A DNA stretch of 64,000 nucleotides from Bacteroidales bacterium (GTDB lineage: Bacteria; Bacteroidota; Bacteroidia; Bacteroidales; UBA932), in assembly GCA_028686425.1 (NCBI GenBank), contig JAQUBZ010000004.1:1-64000 (forward strand). Reading direction: 5' to 3'. This document shows, one piece after another, positions 44,115 to 54,331 of this stretch (its first letter is position 1; every line of letters starts with the position of its first letter). The translations under genes were made by a program, and so were the position numbers. The notes below the pieces were generated by a model, which saw only the letters and a list, made by a program, of their open reading frames with translations, searched no databases and was not told the origin of the DNA.

Positions 44115-45608
44115 TTACCAAAATATTGGTGCAGAGAGTTCACTTTCATTCCAACATTTATCTACAACCGTTATAACATACTTGTATTTTCCGGCTCTTT
44201 TATCTGTAGGTTTATAATAATCATCTCTTGTTATTTTAACAATATTTCTGCTGTCGGTGATATCAATAGGGGCATTTGCGTGGAATCTGTAAACAATGTA
44301 GAAATGTGGTTGCTGCATAACATCGTCAGTTTCCACTTTGTCCCATCTGATGCTTTTCTTCTTAATTTTTAAGGTTTCCACTCCCATAGGTGGAATGGAA
44401 TCAATTGATGTATAAGCCGGAATCAGCGAGAGATATTTTTGATATTTTGAGCTTAGCGAATCTGCAATTGAGATCTGATTTGCGGCAATGGACCATCCCG
44501 GCCACCATACGTTGCCGTCAACGTGCTCGAGAGTCCGTACAAGTTCCATCTTCCGGGCCATCTGCGTTGTCTTCGGATTTTGCAGGTCGGGTTCGTTGAA
44601 TGTCGAAATATTCTGTCCCACATATAGCTGCCCGCCGAAATTGCCATCATTCCACCATTTTATCAAAGTTTCGTAATCTGCGGCGGGATGACCTATTTTC
44701 CAATAAATCTGAGGAACAATATAATCTATATAACCCTTCTGTGCCCAATCCGGAACATCTGCAAACAGTGCCTCATAGTTTGAAAGGCCATTTGTACGGC
44801 TTCCGCTTGAGTCAGGCGTTTCGGATAGATTGCGGTGAATTCCGAAAGGGGAGATGCCGAAGCGTATCCAAGGTTTGATTGATTTGATGGTATCGTTGAT
44901 GCGATGCATTAAAGTTGCAACATTATTTCTTCGCCAATCGTTTTTCTGCCAATATTCAAATCCCTGCTGTCGGGCATATTTGACAAATGAGGCATCATCG
45001 TGAAATTCCTCATATTTGACGGGATATGGATAGAAATAGTCGTCAAAATGCACTGCATCAATGTCATATCTTGTGACTATATCTGATATCACTCTGACCG
45101 TATGTTCGATGGCCTCCGGTTCTCCGGGGTCGAAGTAGAGCTGCTTTCCATATCTTTTGAACAGCTCCGGCTTTTTAAAATAGAGATGATCGGGATGTAA
45201 TTGCTCTTTGTCATTGGATGTCACACGATATGGGTTGAGCCATGCGTGGAGTTCCATTCCTCTTTTGTGACACTCTTTAACCATAAATTCAAGTGGATCC
45301 CAATATGGAGTGGGAGCTACACCCTGCTCTCCGGTCAGGAATCTTGTCCAAGGCTCTAATTCGGACTGATAAAAGGCGTCAGCCTGAGGTCTGACTTGGA
45401 AAATAACGGCATTGCAGCCTGTCATCTGAAGGGTATCCAATGTTCTGATGAACCATTGCTGAATTTCGTCAGTGGTCATGGTTTTCATTCGCTGATTACC
45501 CACAATATGAATCCATGCACCTCTGAATTCACGTTTGGGTAGTTGCTGTCCAAAGCAACTGCCCAAGGTGATAACAATTACGGTAATAGTGATAAGAAGT
45601 CTTTTCAT
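44115..45608 (-). CDS. GHL10-type glycoside-hydrolase-like lipoprotein
   Basis: 497 residues from ATG 45608. A signal peptide ends TLGSC (about 18), probably lipidated. The TIM-barrel region matches the GHL10/DUF187 family: EFRGAWIHIVGNQ, NAVIFQVRPQADAFYQSELEPWTRFLTG, GMELHAWLNPYR, and AVHFDDYFYPY with acidic pairs. The last about 110 residues look like a fibronectin-III-type module. Related proteins are thought to cleave peptidoglycan-derived or other glycans; the substrate is not known. It is two codons from alkaline phosphatase. Confidence 0.85.
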   Translation of the reverse strand: MKRLLITITVIVITLGSCFGQQLPKREFRGAWIHIVGNQRMKTMTTDEIQQWFIRTLDTLQMTGCNAVIFQVRPQADAFYQSELEPWTRFLTGEQGVAPTPYWDPLEFMVKECHKRGMELHAWLNPYRVTSNDKEQLHPDHLYFKKPELFKRYGKQLYFDPGEPEAIEHTVRVISDIVTRYDIDAVHFDDYFYPYPVKYEEFHDDASFVKYARQQGFEYWQKNDWRRNNVATLMHRINDTIKSIKPWIRFGISPFGIHRNLSETPDSSGSRTNGLSNYEALFADVPDWAQKGYIDYIVPQIYWKIGHPAADYETLIKWWNDGNFGGQLYVGQNISTFNEPDLQNPKTTQMARKMELVRTLEHVDGNVWWPGWSIAANQISIADSLSSKYQKYLSLIPAYTSIDSIPPMGVETLKIKKKSIRWDKVETDDVMQQPHFYIVYRFHANAPIDITDSRNIVKITRDDYYKPTDKRAGKYKYVITVVDKCWNESELSAPIFW

Positions 45609-45615
45609 AATCAAG

Positions 45616-46833
45616 TTAATATTCTATGCCCATTGCCTTGCAGATTTTTTGAGGAATGTCGGTATTGTCCATTCTCCCTCTGAATAGTTCACTTCCGGCA
45701 CCGATTGCATAAACAGGGACTCCGCCTCCTGTATGTGATTTGGTCGTCCAGCCTATCTGAGCCTTTTGTGAAACTGTATCCATTACTGCGGCACTGTTCA
45801 TGTAATTTTCTACGGTTGTCTCTGTTGCATTGACTTTGATTGAGTCAACGACTTTAAGATTATAGACATACCCCTTTGTCATACCCAATGATACACCGCC
45901 TGTTTCATGGTCTGCAGTTACGATAATAAGGGTTTCGTCTTTATGTTTCAAATAGAATTGATATGCTATCTCGACAGCATCGGCCATATCGATTGTTTCA
46001 AAGATTGTGTTGGCTAAGTCATTTGAGTGAGCGGCCCAATCGATTTTTCCACCTTCTGCCATGATGAAAAATCCTTTTTCGTTTTCAAGTACTTCAATGG
46101 CGGATGATACAACTTGAGACAAAGTCAGGTCATTTTTCTTTCTTCCCAACGCATACGGAAGGATATTGTCTTCTTTCCCTTTTTCCTGAAATAAGACAAT
46201 TTTGGAAGCATTTTCTTTCTTGGCATTGAATTCGTCCAATCCGTATGCCACAGTATAGCCTGCATTTTCTGTAATCTCGTAAAGTGATTGCTCCGCCTGG
46301 CCCTTGCCACGCGGTGTGGCAAATCCACCACCTCCGAAAAATTCAAAGCCTGTTGCCGACAATTCTTTACCTATGCTGTAATAATCACTTCTCGATGGAG
46401 AGTGGGCATAAAATGCACCGGGAGTTGCGTGATCAATTGTTACAGTGGTCATAATGCCGACTTTATATCCGGCATCATGAATTTTGTAGGAAATACTTGT
46501 AAGGTTTGTTGAATCCGGCAGAACTCCCAACATACCATTGTTGGTCTTGTGTCCGGTAGAAAGGGCTGTACCTGCTGCTGAAGAGCAGGTTATGTAGTTG
46601 CTTGCAGAATAAGTGGTGGCAATTCCCAACTCGGGGAATTTTGAAAAATTGAGAGGTTCGCTTCCAATCACCCCTTTTTCGGTAGCCAGATATGCTTCGG
46701 CAAGTGCCACATGAGAAAATCCCATTCCATCTCCGATGAAATAGAATACGTATTTTGCCCTCTTCTCGCAGCAGGAACTGACTGTCAGAAGGCAGAGAGC
46801 AATAACAACAAATGGTAATAGTACTTTTTTCAT
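45616..46833 (-). CDS. Alkaline phosphatase
   Basis: 405 residues. A lipoprotein-like signal ends TVSSC (about 21). Metal and catalytic motifs are FIGDGMG, ITCSSAAGTALSTGHKT with the nucleophile Ser, VTADHETGGVSL and SHTGGGVPVYAIG. The Asp usually before the nucleophile (DSA in E. coli PhoA) is replaced by Cys here. It hydrolyses phosphate monoesters in the envelope. A hairpin separates it from the ExbD gene upstream. Confidence 0.9.
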   Translation of the reverse strand: MKKVLLPFVVIALCLLTVSSCCEKRAKYVFYFIGDGMGFSHVALAEAYLATEKGVIGSEPLNFSKFPELGIATTYSASNYITCSSAAGTALSTGHKTNNGMLGVLPDSTNLTSISYKIHDAGYKVGIMTTVTIDHATPGAFYAHSPSRSDYYSIGKELSATGFEFFGGGGFATPRGKGQAEQSLYEITENAGYTVAYGLDEFNAKKENASKIVLFQEKGKEDNILPYALGRKKNDLTLSQVVSSAIEVLENEKGFFIMAEGGKIDWAAHSNDLANTIFETIDMADAVEIAYQFYLKHKDETLIIVTADHETGGVSLGMTKGYVYNLKVVDSIKVNATETTVENYMNSAAVMDTVSQKAQIGWTTKSHTGGGVPVYAIGAGSELFRGRMDNTDIPQKICKAMGIEY

Positions 46834-46853
46834 TACATGATTGATTTATATAA

Positions 46854-46882
46854 GAAAGGGCGACTTGTACGGTCACCCTTTC
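46854..46882 (-). terminator. Terminator-like hairpin after the second ExbD gene
   Basis: On the minus strand GAAAGGGTGAC (46882-46872) pairs with GTCGCCCTTTC (46864-46854), one T-G pair, seven-base loop, then TTATATAAA. The T stretch is short, so some read-through into alkaline phosphatase is possible. Confidence 0.5.
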
Positions 46883-46901
46883 CTAAATATTTAAAATAAG
46901 A

Positions 46902-47369
46902 TTATTTAGCAGCTTTACGAGCACCATACATAATCTTAAGAGCAGAACAACGACGAAGCTCTTGCTTGATGTCGCTGATGATACCCATACGGGTGTCCTG
47001 GTCCGCTTTGATTGAAACTGTCATATATGGACGCTCAGCTTCACTTAGATTTTCACGTTCTGCCGCAACGAAGTCCCTGATGTCGTCAATGGTCCTGAAA
47101 GAGTCATTGAGTTGGATGCGGGATTCCGTTCCGAATTTAGCCTGATATTGAGAAGTAGGGGTCCCCACAAAAATATATGAAGACAAATCCTTTCTCTCCA
47201 ATTTTGCAATTTCACTTGCCTGCGGCATGGTCAACTGCACCAGACGGTCAGTTTGACGCATACTCGTAGAAACCATGAAGAACATCAAAATCATGAACAC
47301 AATATCAGGTAGAGATGCTGTATTGATAGGCGGTGTACCACCTTTTCCTTTTTTGATAAATTTAGCCAT
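46902..47369 (-). CDS. ExbD/TolR biopolymer transport protein
   Basis: 155 residues. One membrane helix near residues 20-40 (LPDIVFMILMFFMVSTSMRQ) carries the conserved Asp of the proton path. The rest is a periplasmic domain. It pairs with the ExbB-like protein at 48388 to energise TonB or act in envelope maintenance. It is the last of four genes in the motor cluster. Confidence 0.9.
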   Translation of the reverse strand: MAKFIKKGKGGTPPINTASLPDIVFMILMFFMVSTSMRQTDRLVQLTMPQASEIAKLERKDLSSYIFVGTPTSQYQAKFGTESRIQLNDSFRTIDDIRDFVAAERENLSEAERPYMTVSIKADQDTRMGIISDIKQELRRCSALKIMYGARKAAK

Positions 47370-47381
47370 ACTGATATCTCC

Positions 47382-47960
47382 TTATTTTTTCTTTACATCT
47401 TTAGGTTCTGCTTCGGAAATGTTTGAAGGTATTGCCTTTTTAACAATATCCTGCTTCTCTTCGTCAAGTCTTGCAAATTTCTTTCCGTAGTTCTGCATAG
47501 CAAACTGGTCACGAAGAATGTTGATAGCTTTGACAAGTTCGTTCTGAACTTCCAAATATTTGCGATAACTTGTACCGCGGTCATTTTGGAGCGAGATAAC
47601 ACCTTTTGATACAGAGCATTGGCCAAATCCTTCAATATCCTTCATCTCCTTTTCGGGAAGGTTCGGATCATCGGTAGGGTTAGTCAGAAATTCTATGATT
47701 TTATCTTTCAGCTGGCTGACATCCATCGGTTCATTTCCGGCTAACAATCTATCGTTGGAGTTGATCTTTACTAGGATGATATTTCTACGGTTTACTTTCT
47801 GGTCTTCTGCTTTCTGATCTTCAGCAGGTAGAGGAGGGAGACGCCTTGACAGACCTTGCTCCTGGTCCATAGTTGAAACCATCAAAAAGAATACCAACAC
47901 CAAGAATGCAATATCCGCCATTGATCCGCCGTTTATTTCGGGAGTCTTTTTTGATGCCAT
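47382..47960 (-). CDS. ExbD/TolR biopolymer transport protein, second copy
   Basis: 192 residues. The membrane helix with conserved Asp is MADIAFLVLVFFLMVSTMDQEQG. It is longer than the copy downstream, with an extra charged C-terminal region (about 140-192). Two distinct ExbD paralogues side by side are common in Bacteroidota and probably form a heteromer. Confidence 0.9.
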   Translation of the reverse strand: MASKKTPEINGGSMADIAFLVLVFFLMVSTMDQEQGLSRRLPPLPAEDQKAEDQKVNRRNIILVKINSNDRLLAGNEPMDVSQLKDKIIEFLTNPTDDPNLPEKEMKDIEGFGQCSVSKGVISLQNDRGTSYRKYLEVQNELVKAINILRDQFAMQNYGKKFARLDEEKQDIVKKAIPSNISEAEPKDVKKK

Positions 47961-47965
47961 TGTGA

Positions 47966-48382
47966 TTATTTATTTTTAATTGCGTTAAATACTGCACCGC
48001 CTATGATAGCCAGAACTGAGACTGCAAATACAAAATAAGTAATGTATAGAGCGGTGTCGGTAAATTTGTATGTAGCGTCAGAAATGGGTTTATTTGTTTC
48101 AACCGGAGTTCCGGGAGCGAGCAAATAAGCACCACCGACAATTACTATCATTCCAATCACTAACAGGATTAAATTCTTTATACCCTTCTTGCTGCCTGCT
48201 GCACTCTTAATTGAGAAGAACAGCACAAGTATAAGTGTGACAGCTAACAAGAGATATGCCCAATACAGAAAGATATCCATCATTGGAGCATCCGCTGATG
48301 TTGGCAGAATAACAAAGAATATAACCAGCAATATCAGTGAAAGAACGAGTAATATATATTCAATATATTTGATTACTTTCAT
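47966..48382 (-). CDS. Small membrane protein of the ExbB/ExbD cluster
   Basis: 138 residues with four hydrophobic segments (about 8-28, 36-57, 70-90, 112-134) and a short periplasmic-looking linker. I do not recognise a family motif. Gaps of five bases on each side place it in one transcript with ExbB and both ExbD proteins, so a part in the same motor is likely. Confidence 0.7.
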   Translation of the reverse strand: MKVIKYIEYILLVLSLILLVIFFVILPTSADAPMMDIFLYWAYLLLAVTLILVLFFSIKSAAGSKKGIKNLILLVIGMIVIVGGAYLLAPGTPVETNKPISDATYKFTDTALYITYFVFAVSVLAIIGGAVFNAIKNK

Positions 48383-48387
48383 GATTA

Positions 48388-49179
48388 TTATTTTTGATAT
48401 TTAACTAACAGGTCAATCAAAGAGATAGATGCATCTTCCATTGATACAACAATGGTGTCAACTTTTGATATTAGATAGTTATAGAACAATTGAAGGATGA
48501 TAGCTACGATCAGACCGCCTACGGTAGTAATCAACGCAACCTTCATACCTGCTGCAACAAGGTTAGGAGAAATATCACCTGCGACTTCAATAGCATCGAA
48601 TGCCTGAATCAGACCGATAACTGTTCCCATGAATCCCAACATAGGTGCGATAGCGATGAACAATGTAATCCATGAAAGGCCGCTTTCCAACTGACCCATT
48701 TGAACCGAACCGTAAGAAACAACTGCTTTCTCAACAGATTCAACACCTTGGTCCATACGGAGAAGACCCTGATAGAAAATACTTGCGATAGGACCGCGGG
48801 TATTGCGGCAAACATCTTTTGCCTTTTCTACACCGCCATTCTTCAAAGCATTCTCAACGTTGGTAAGAAGCTTTTTGGTATTGGTTTCAGACAAACTCAA
48901 AGTGATAATTCTTTCAATAGCGATAGCCAAACCCAAGATAAGGCACAATAGAATGGTTGCCATAAAACCGGCACCACCTTCTATGAATTTGGTTTTTAGC
49001 TGTTGGTGTAATGGTTGATCGCTTGCGCCTCCTGCAAAAATATCAGTAGGTTCATCAGCTGCAGGGGTTGCAACAACATTTTCGGTAGTTGTTGTTTCAT
49101 CCTGTGCATAAGCTACTTGGAACTGAGCAGATACTGTCATAAGACCAATAACTGCCAAAAACATGAAAAATTTTTTCAT
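48388..49179 (-). CDS. ExbB/TolQ/MotA-like proton channel protein
   Basis: 263 residues. An N-terminal signal-like segment ends VAYAQ, then a Thr/Glu linker. Three membrane helices follow, with RGPIASIFYQGLLR and the channel region LSWITLFIAIAPMLGFMGTVIGLIQAFDAI. It forms the proton channel of the Ton-like motor with the ExbD proteins. It is the first gene of the cluster; the 106-base upstream region is A/T-rich with no exact TAnnTTTG. Confidence 0.9.
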   Translation of the reverse strand: MKKFFMFLAVIGLMTVSAQFQVAYAQDETTTTENVVATPAADEPTDIFAGGASDQPLHQQLKTKFIEGGAGFMATILLCLILGLAIAIERIITLSLSETNTKKLLTNVENALKNGGVEKAKDVCRNTRGPIASIFYQGLLRMDQGVESVEKAVVSYGSVQMGQLESGLSWITLFIAIAPMLGFMGTVIGLIQAFDAIEVAGDISPNLVAAGMKVALITTVGGLIVAIILQLFYNYLISKVDTIVVSMEDASISLIDLLVKYQK

Positions 49180-49285
49180 AAGTTTTTTTGTAATTAATTA
49201 TTAAACAATGTATTAAATAGTTATAGTTTTTTTATTCTATCATTTAAAATATCGTGCAATTTAAGCATTTTTTTTTAAAACCTAA

Positions 49286-50320
49286 TTATTTATTCAAAAT
49301 TTCGCCTCTGAGGCTCTTTGTCAGCTCGGAAATTATGATCGAGTTGTCATTGTACTTCCCCATCAGAAAAAACAATTTGGTTATGGCCGATTCGGTGGTA
49401 ATGTCATATCCGCTGATTACACCAATCTCTTTGAGTGTGGCTCCGTTTGCGTAGGCATTCATGTCAACACTGCCTGCAAGACACTGAGTTACATTGATTA
49501 TGATTACTCCTGAATCAACACATTTTTTAATGTTTTGCAGAAACCATTCCGTAGAAGGAGCGTTGCCGCTTCCGAAAGTTTCCAGCACAACGGCCCTCAA
49601 ATGTTTGGTGGAGAGCACTGCTTCTATATATTCCCTTCTTATACCGGGAAATATTTTCAGTATGGCAAGGTTAGTGTCCAAATTGGTATGTATAATCAGC
49701 TCTTTTCCCCATTTTTCAGGATAAGAGATGACGGCTCTGTTATATTTTATATGGATACCCACATCTGCAAGGACAGGGTAGTTGGCAGAGCGGAACGATC
49801 TGAAATTTTCAGCGTTGTACTTTGTGGTTCTGTTGCCGCGATATAACTGGCTTTCAAAATAGATACAGACTTCCGGAACAAAAGGCCTTCCCGACTCGTC
49901 TATGGATGCCGCAAGTTCAATGGAAGAAATAAGATTCTCTTTTCCGTCTGTTCGCAACATTCCGATAGGAAGCTGGCTTCCGGTAAATATTACCGGTTTT
50001 TCGAGATTTTCAAGCATGAAGCTGAGGGCAGAGGCCGAGTAGGCCATAGTATCGGTCCCATGAAGAACCACAAACCCGTCATACTTGTCGTAATTCTCTT
50101 TTATAAGGTGTACAAGCTCAATCCAAAATTCGACCTTTACATCGGAAGAGTCAATAACGGGATTGAACGAATACGAGTCAATCGAACACTCGAATTTTTT
50201 CAATTCCGGAACTTCTTCAAGTATCTGGTCAAAATTGAAAGGTTTGAGCAACAGAGTTTCAGGGTCCTGTTTCATGCCGATGGTGCCACCGGTATAGATT
50301 AGAAGTATCGATTGTTTCAT
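49286..50320 (-). CDS. ansA: Type I (cytoplasmic) L-asparaginase
   Basis: 344 residues, no signal peptide. The catalytic threonines lie in LLIYTGGTIGM and VVLHGTDTMAYSASAL. It hydrolyses asparagine to aspartate and ammonia in the cytoplasm. The start overlaps the end of tatD by four bases. Confidence 0.95.
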   Translation of the reverse strand: MKQSILLIYTGGTIGMKQDPETLLLKPFNFDQILEEVPELKKFECSIDSYSFNPVIDSSDVKVEFWIELVHLIKENYDKYDGFVVLHGTDTMAYSASALSFMLENLEKPVIFTGSQLPIGMLRTDGKENLISSIELAASIDESGRPFVPEVCIYFESQLYRGNRTTKYNAENFRSFRSANYPVLADVGIHIKYNRAVISYPEKWGKELIIHTNLDTNLAILKIFPGIRREYIEAVLSTKHLRAVVLETFGSGNAPSTEWFLQNIKKCVDSGVIIINVTQCLAGSVDMNAYANGATLKEIGVISGYDITTESAITKLFFLMGKYNDNSIIISELTKSLRGEILNK

Positions 50321-51111
50321 ATAGTATGTATTGTGTCAGGTAAATTAAACACTCGTTTAGCTGTCAGTGTAGTGATTTGTGAAACATCTTGCAAAGGTAC
50401 ATTTTTGATGTGAGAAACCGTTTCGGATATTATGCTTATGTAAGACGATTCGTTTCTTTTTCCCCTGAAAGGGACAGGGGTGAGCCACGGGCAATCCGTT
50501 TCAAGTAAAATATCGGTCAGAGCTATTTTTTCGAGGACAGAAGCTATGCCGGCATTTTTATAGGTCAGCACTCCTCCGATTCCGACTTTGAAATCACCGT
50601 ATTTCATGATTCGCTTAAATGTTTCATAACTTCCTGAAAATGCATGAAATACCCCCTTGACTGGGATTCCCTTGGTCTCTTCAAATACACTGAAAATATC
50701 CTCTGTCGCTTCACGAGAATGAATGATTATCGGAAGGTTGTATCGCGCTGCAAGCTCTATCTGTTCTGCAAATACCCTTTTTTGTTGCGTGACAAACTCT
50801 TTGGACCAATATTCGTCAAGGCCTATTTCCCCTATTGCGTAGAACCGTCTGTCTGAAATATGCTCTCTGACAAAATCCATCTCTTCTTCCCAATTACCAT
50901 CGACGGAAGTGGGGTGAAGCCCTATGCATGGGAACGCATAAGATGGAAGTATATCGCAACACTCTATCATTGAGTTGTATGAGGCCTTGTCAATATCGGG
51001 AAGAATAAATCCCGATACACCTGCTTTTACAGCTCTTGATACGACTTCTTTGAAATCGGGTCGGAATGCCTCATCGTACAGATGAGAGTGGGTGTCGATA
51101 AAATCGGGCAT
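50317..51111 (-). CDS. tatD: TatD-family deoxyribonuclease
   Basis: 264 residues. Metal-binding motifs DTHSHLYDEAF, GEIGLDEYW, HSREA, HAFSGS and ETDCPWLTP are all present. It is a metal-dependent hydrolase, likely a DNase active in repair. It is upstream of, and coupled to, the asparaginase gene. Confidence 0.9.
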   Translation of the reverse strand: MPDFIDTHSHLYDEAFRPDFKEVVSRAVKAGVSGFILPDIDKASYNSMIECCDILPSYAFPCIGLHPTSVDGNWEEEMDFVREHISDRRFYAIGEIGLDEYWSKEFVTQQKRVFAEQIELAARYNLPIIIHSREATEDIFSVFEETKGIPVKGVFHAFSGSYETFKRIMKYGDFKVGIGGVLTYKNAGIASVLEKIALTDILLETDCPWLTPVPFRGKRNESSYISIISETVSHIKNVPLQDVSQITTLTAKRVFNLPDTIHTI

Positions 51112-51162
51112 TAAGGTTGTCGCTCTTCTTTAAATTCGGAAACAAAGTTAACATTTTTTTGA

Positions 51163-52260
51163 TTAAGTGGTGTATTTATTCCCTTGAACGGACCTTATGA
51201 GACCATCCATTTCCATTTCGAGCAGGTTGAGAGATACCTCTTCCAAAGAGAGAGATGTCAGGGACAATAGATTTTCTACGCTCACAAAAGTGTGCAATTT
51301 AAGGAATTCCATTATTTTTATCTTTACCTCATTGTCCAACTCTCCGAAAATTGTATTATTAGAAATGATTTCATCTTTGGAATCCCATTTAAGGATTTTT
51401 CCGATAGTCGATACATCCTTTACAATAGAGGCCATATTGGCGCCTATAAGTCTGTTGCACCCCTCAAATGACAAATCCGTGATTCTCCCCGGCACAGCAA
51501 ACAGCTCTCTCGAGTATGAATTGGCAAGTGATGCAGTGATGATTCCTCCCCCTTTTGAAAACGATTCGACCAGAAGTGTAGCATCGGCTATGCCGGCAAT
51601 GATGCGGTTTCTGCGCACAAAATTGCCTTTGAACGGAGTTGTACCTGAAGGGAAATCGGTAAGTAATCCTCCTTTTTCGACTATTTCCTTTGCAAGTTCC
51701 TTATGTGCATGGGGGTAAATCTCATTCAGACCTGTTGCCATGACTCCTACTGTGGGGAGTCCGAATTCGATGGCGCTTCTATGGGCAGTAGCGTCTATTC
51801 CGTATGCAAGTCCGCTTACAATCAATGGTTTGATTACCTGTCTGGATAGTCGCTCGATTATTTTTCTGCAACAATCTTTTCCATATATGGATGCCTGCCT
51901 CGTGCCTACGACCGATAATATTTTCTCGGCATTCAAGTCTGCATTACCTTTATAGTAGAGTACGAGCGGAGCATCCGGACACTCTTTCAATCTTTTCGGA
52001 TAACGTTCGTCTTTGATATAAATCACATCAATACCGTATTTACGTGTCCATTCAATCTCTTTGTTCGCCCATTCAAGGATTTGCGGGTCAAGAATGCTGT
52101 CAACGTAGTTACTTCCTGTTGGGAGTATCTCCAACAATTGCTCACGGCTCATGTCGAAAAAATCGCCGATATCTCCGTATTCCGCAAGTTGTCTCGAAAC
52201 AGCGCATTTGGAAGCGAATATTCTACTCAGTGCGCAAGCATAAATCAATAAGTCACTCTT
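51163..52260 (-). CDS. dprA: DNA-processing protein DprA
   Basis: 365 residues from ATG 52260 (an upstream ATG at 52278 is also in frame). The Rossmann-like core shows VVGTRQASIYG, IVSGLAYGIDATAH, LPTVGVMATGLNEIYPHAH and RNRIIAGIADATLLVESFSKGG. A winged-helix C-terminal domain follows. It loads RecA onto incoming single-stranded DNA in transformable species; its role elsewhere is less clear. Confidence 0.95.
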   Translation of the reverse strand, partial: KSDLLIYACALSRIFASKCAVSRQLAEYGDIGDFFDMSREQLLEILPTGSNYVDSILDPQILEWANKEIEWTRKYGIDVIYIKDERYPKRLKECPDAPLVLYYKGNADLNAEKILSVVGTRQASIYGKDCCRKIIERLSRQVIKPLIVSGLAYGIDATAHRSAIEFGLPTVGVMATGLNEIYPHAHKELAKEIVEKGGLLTDFPSGTTPFKGNFVRRNRIIAGIADATLLVESFSKGGGIITASLANSYSRELFAVPGRITDLSFEGCNRLIGANMASIVKDVSTIGKILKWDSKDEIISNNTIFGELDNEVKIKIMEFLKLHTFVSVENLLSLTSLSLEEVSLNLLEMEMDGLIRSVQGNKYTT

Positions 52261-52364
52261 CATAATTTTTTCGGCCAAATTATAAAGTGTGACTTAGATT
52301 TCGATACCAAAAAAGGTATTATTTCAAAAGGGTGTTTATTTAAAAAATAATCAGAAAATACAAA

Positions 52365-53411
52365 TTAAATCACCAGCATTGCATCTCCGTAAGTACCAAA
52401 CATATAGCCCTCTTTTATGGCCACTTTGTAGGCATTCATTACATTGTCGTATCCACCAAATGCCGCAACATTCATGAGCATGGTGGAAAGAGGAAGATGA
52501 AAATTGGTGATTACTGCATCGGGAATGGAGAACCTGTATGGTGGGAAAATGAACTTGTTGGTCCATCCATCATAATCTTTAATCTCTTTTTTAGTGGTGA
52601 CATAAGTTTCCAAAGCCCTTACGACAGTAACGCCGACTGCAACAACTTTCTTTTGGTCATGTTTGGCCTTATTAATTCGCTGAGCTGTTTCAGCAGAGAT
52701 AATCATCTGCTCCGAATCCATTTTGTGCTTTGACAAATCCTCTACATCCACTGTATGGAAATGTGCATTTCCCATGTGAAGTGTCAGAAAAGCCGTGTCG
52801 ATTCCCTTGATTTCCATTTTTTTGAAAAGGATCTTGCTGAAGTGAAGACCTGCGGCAGGGGATGCAACGGCTCCCTCGTACTTGGCATAGATTGTCTGGA
52901 ATCTTTCAGTGTCACAAGGTTCGGTAGGTCTTATCCATTTAGGGACCGGAAGCTCTCCAAGCTGATAAAGTGTCTGTTTAAATTCTTCGTATGGACCGTC
53001 ATACAAGAAACGAAGAGTACGACCTCTTGATGTGGTATTATCAATTACTTCAGCTACAAGGGCATCATTTTCACCAAAATATAATTTGTTGCCAATTCTG
53101 ATTTTTCTTGCAGGATCGACCAATACGTCCCAAAGTCTCTGCTCTTTGTTGAGCTCTCTCAATAGGAAGACTTCAATTTCCGCCCCTGTCTTCTCTTTAT
53201 TTCCTCTGAGTCTTGCAGGAAATACCTTTGTGTCGTTGAATACAAATAAATCCTTGTCAGTGAAATAGTTGATGACTTCTTTAAAGACCTTGTGTTCGAT
53301 TTCTCCTGTCTGTTTGTGAAGAACGAGCAGCCTTGCTTCATCTCTCTCTTCTGAAGGATATTTTGCAATCAGGTTGTGAGGAAGCTGAAAGTTGAATTGT
53401 GATAGTTTCAT
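52365..53411 (-). CDS. queA: S-adenosylmethionine:tRNA ribosyltransferase-isomerase
   Basis: 348 residues. It begins [18 protein letters not shown], followed by [32 protein letters not shown] and [25 protein letters not shown]. It makes the cyclopentene ring precursor of queuosine in tRNA anticodons. Confidence 0.95.
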   Translation of the reverse strand: MKLSQFNFQLPHNLIAKYPSEERDEARLLVLHKQTGEIEHKVFKEVINYFTDKDLFVFNDTKVFPARLRGNKEKTGAEIEVFLLRELNKEQRLWDVLVDPARKIRIGNKLYFGENDALVAEVIDNTTSRGRTLRFLYDGPYEEFKQTLYQLGELPVPKWIRPTEPCDTERFQTIYAKYEGAVASPAAGLHFSKILFKKMEIKGIDTAFLTLHMGNAHFHTVDVEDLSKHKMDSEQMIISAETAQRINKAKHDQKKVVAVGVTVVRALETYVTTKKEIKDYDGWTNKFIFPPYRFSIPDAVITNFHLPLSTMLMNVAAFGGYDNVMNAYKVAIKEGYMFGTYGDAMLVI

Positions 53412-53491
53412 TATACACTTTGTTGATTAAAATACGACAAAAACATATATTATACGTATAAAAGTCAAAAAAGTTTCATTTTATGCAAAAA

Positions 53492-54328
53492 TTATTCGGA
53501 TAATCGAAACGGGCCTGAAGCTGTTCGTCTTAACGATATGAGATATGCGCCACTTTCGAGAGTGGTCCCGATATCGCGTGCAAGAGATCTTATATATGTT
53601 CCCTTACTGCATTGCACCTTTATTTTGGCAATCGGGCGTCCGTTGTCTGAAGCTTCACCGGAATGGTGATAACAATAATGAGGTACCGTATTTTCTTCTC
53701 TTTGAAGATCTCTCTGTTGTGAAATTCCGTCATTTTCAATATCTGCGGCAGGGATGAAAGAGATGAGTTCCATTGAGAAAATTGTTATGACCGACTTTCT
53801 CAACTCCACTGTTTCTCCGGCTCTTGCATATTCGTATGCTCTCAGCCCTCCAACAATTTTGGCTGAGAACATTGGAGGAATCTGCTCCTGCTCTCCGATG
53901 AACTGCTGCAGAACGGTCTCAATCCTCTCTTTTGTAATATGACTGAAAGGATAATGGTGGTCTATTTCCTGCTCAAGATCGTATGATGGAGTGGTGGCCC
54001 CAAATTCTATTTCGGCAATATATTCCTTTTCGTGTGACTGTAATTCTTCCGCAATTTTGGTGGCTTTTCCTACGCAGATTATCAGCAGTCCGGTGGCAAG
54101 AGGGTCGAGAGTTCCGGCATGTCCGACCTTTAGATTTTTCAGACGAAAATGTTTCTGAATCTGAAATTTAACCTTTCTGACAACGTCTGCCGATGTCCAT
54201 CTGTAAGGTTTGTCAATCGGAATCACAATTCCTTCCGGATAATCGCTAATCTCTGAAGAGAGGGTATTATCGAAAAATTCGGTAATACCCTCTATAGTAC
54301 AGCCGTATAGAGTATAATAGCATCCCAT
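53492..54328 (-). CDS. truB: tRNA pseudouridine(55) synthase
   Basis: 278 residues. The catalytic Asp is in GHAGTLDPLATGLL; IDKPYRWTSADVV and PPMFSAKIVGGLRAYEYAR are typical. There is an N-terminal extension of about 30 residues before the usual family start, and a charged insert near 205-235. It forms pseudouridine 55 in the T-loop. It starts three bases after rpiB. Confidence 0.9.
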   Translation of the reverse strand: MGCYYTLYGCTIEGITEFFDNTLSSEISDYPEGIVIPIDKPYRWTSADVVRKVKFQIQKHFRLKNLKVGHAGTLDPLATGLLIICVGKATKIAEELQSHEKEYIAEIEFGATTPSYDLEQEIDHHYPFSHITKERIETVLQQFIGEQEQIPPMFSAKIVGGLRAYEYARAGETVELRKSVITIFSMELISFIPAADIENDGISQQRDLQREENTVPHYCYHHSGEASDNGRPIAKIKVQCSKGTYIRSLARDIGTTLESGAYLISLRRTASGPFRLSE

Positions 54329-54331
54329 GTA

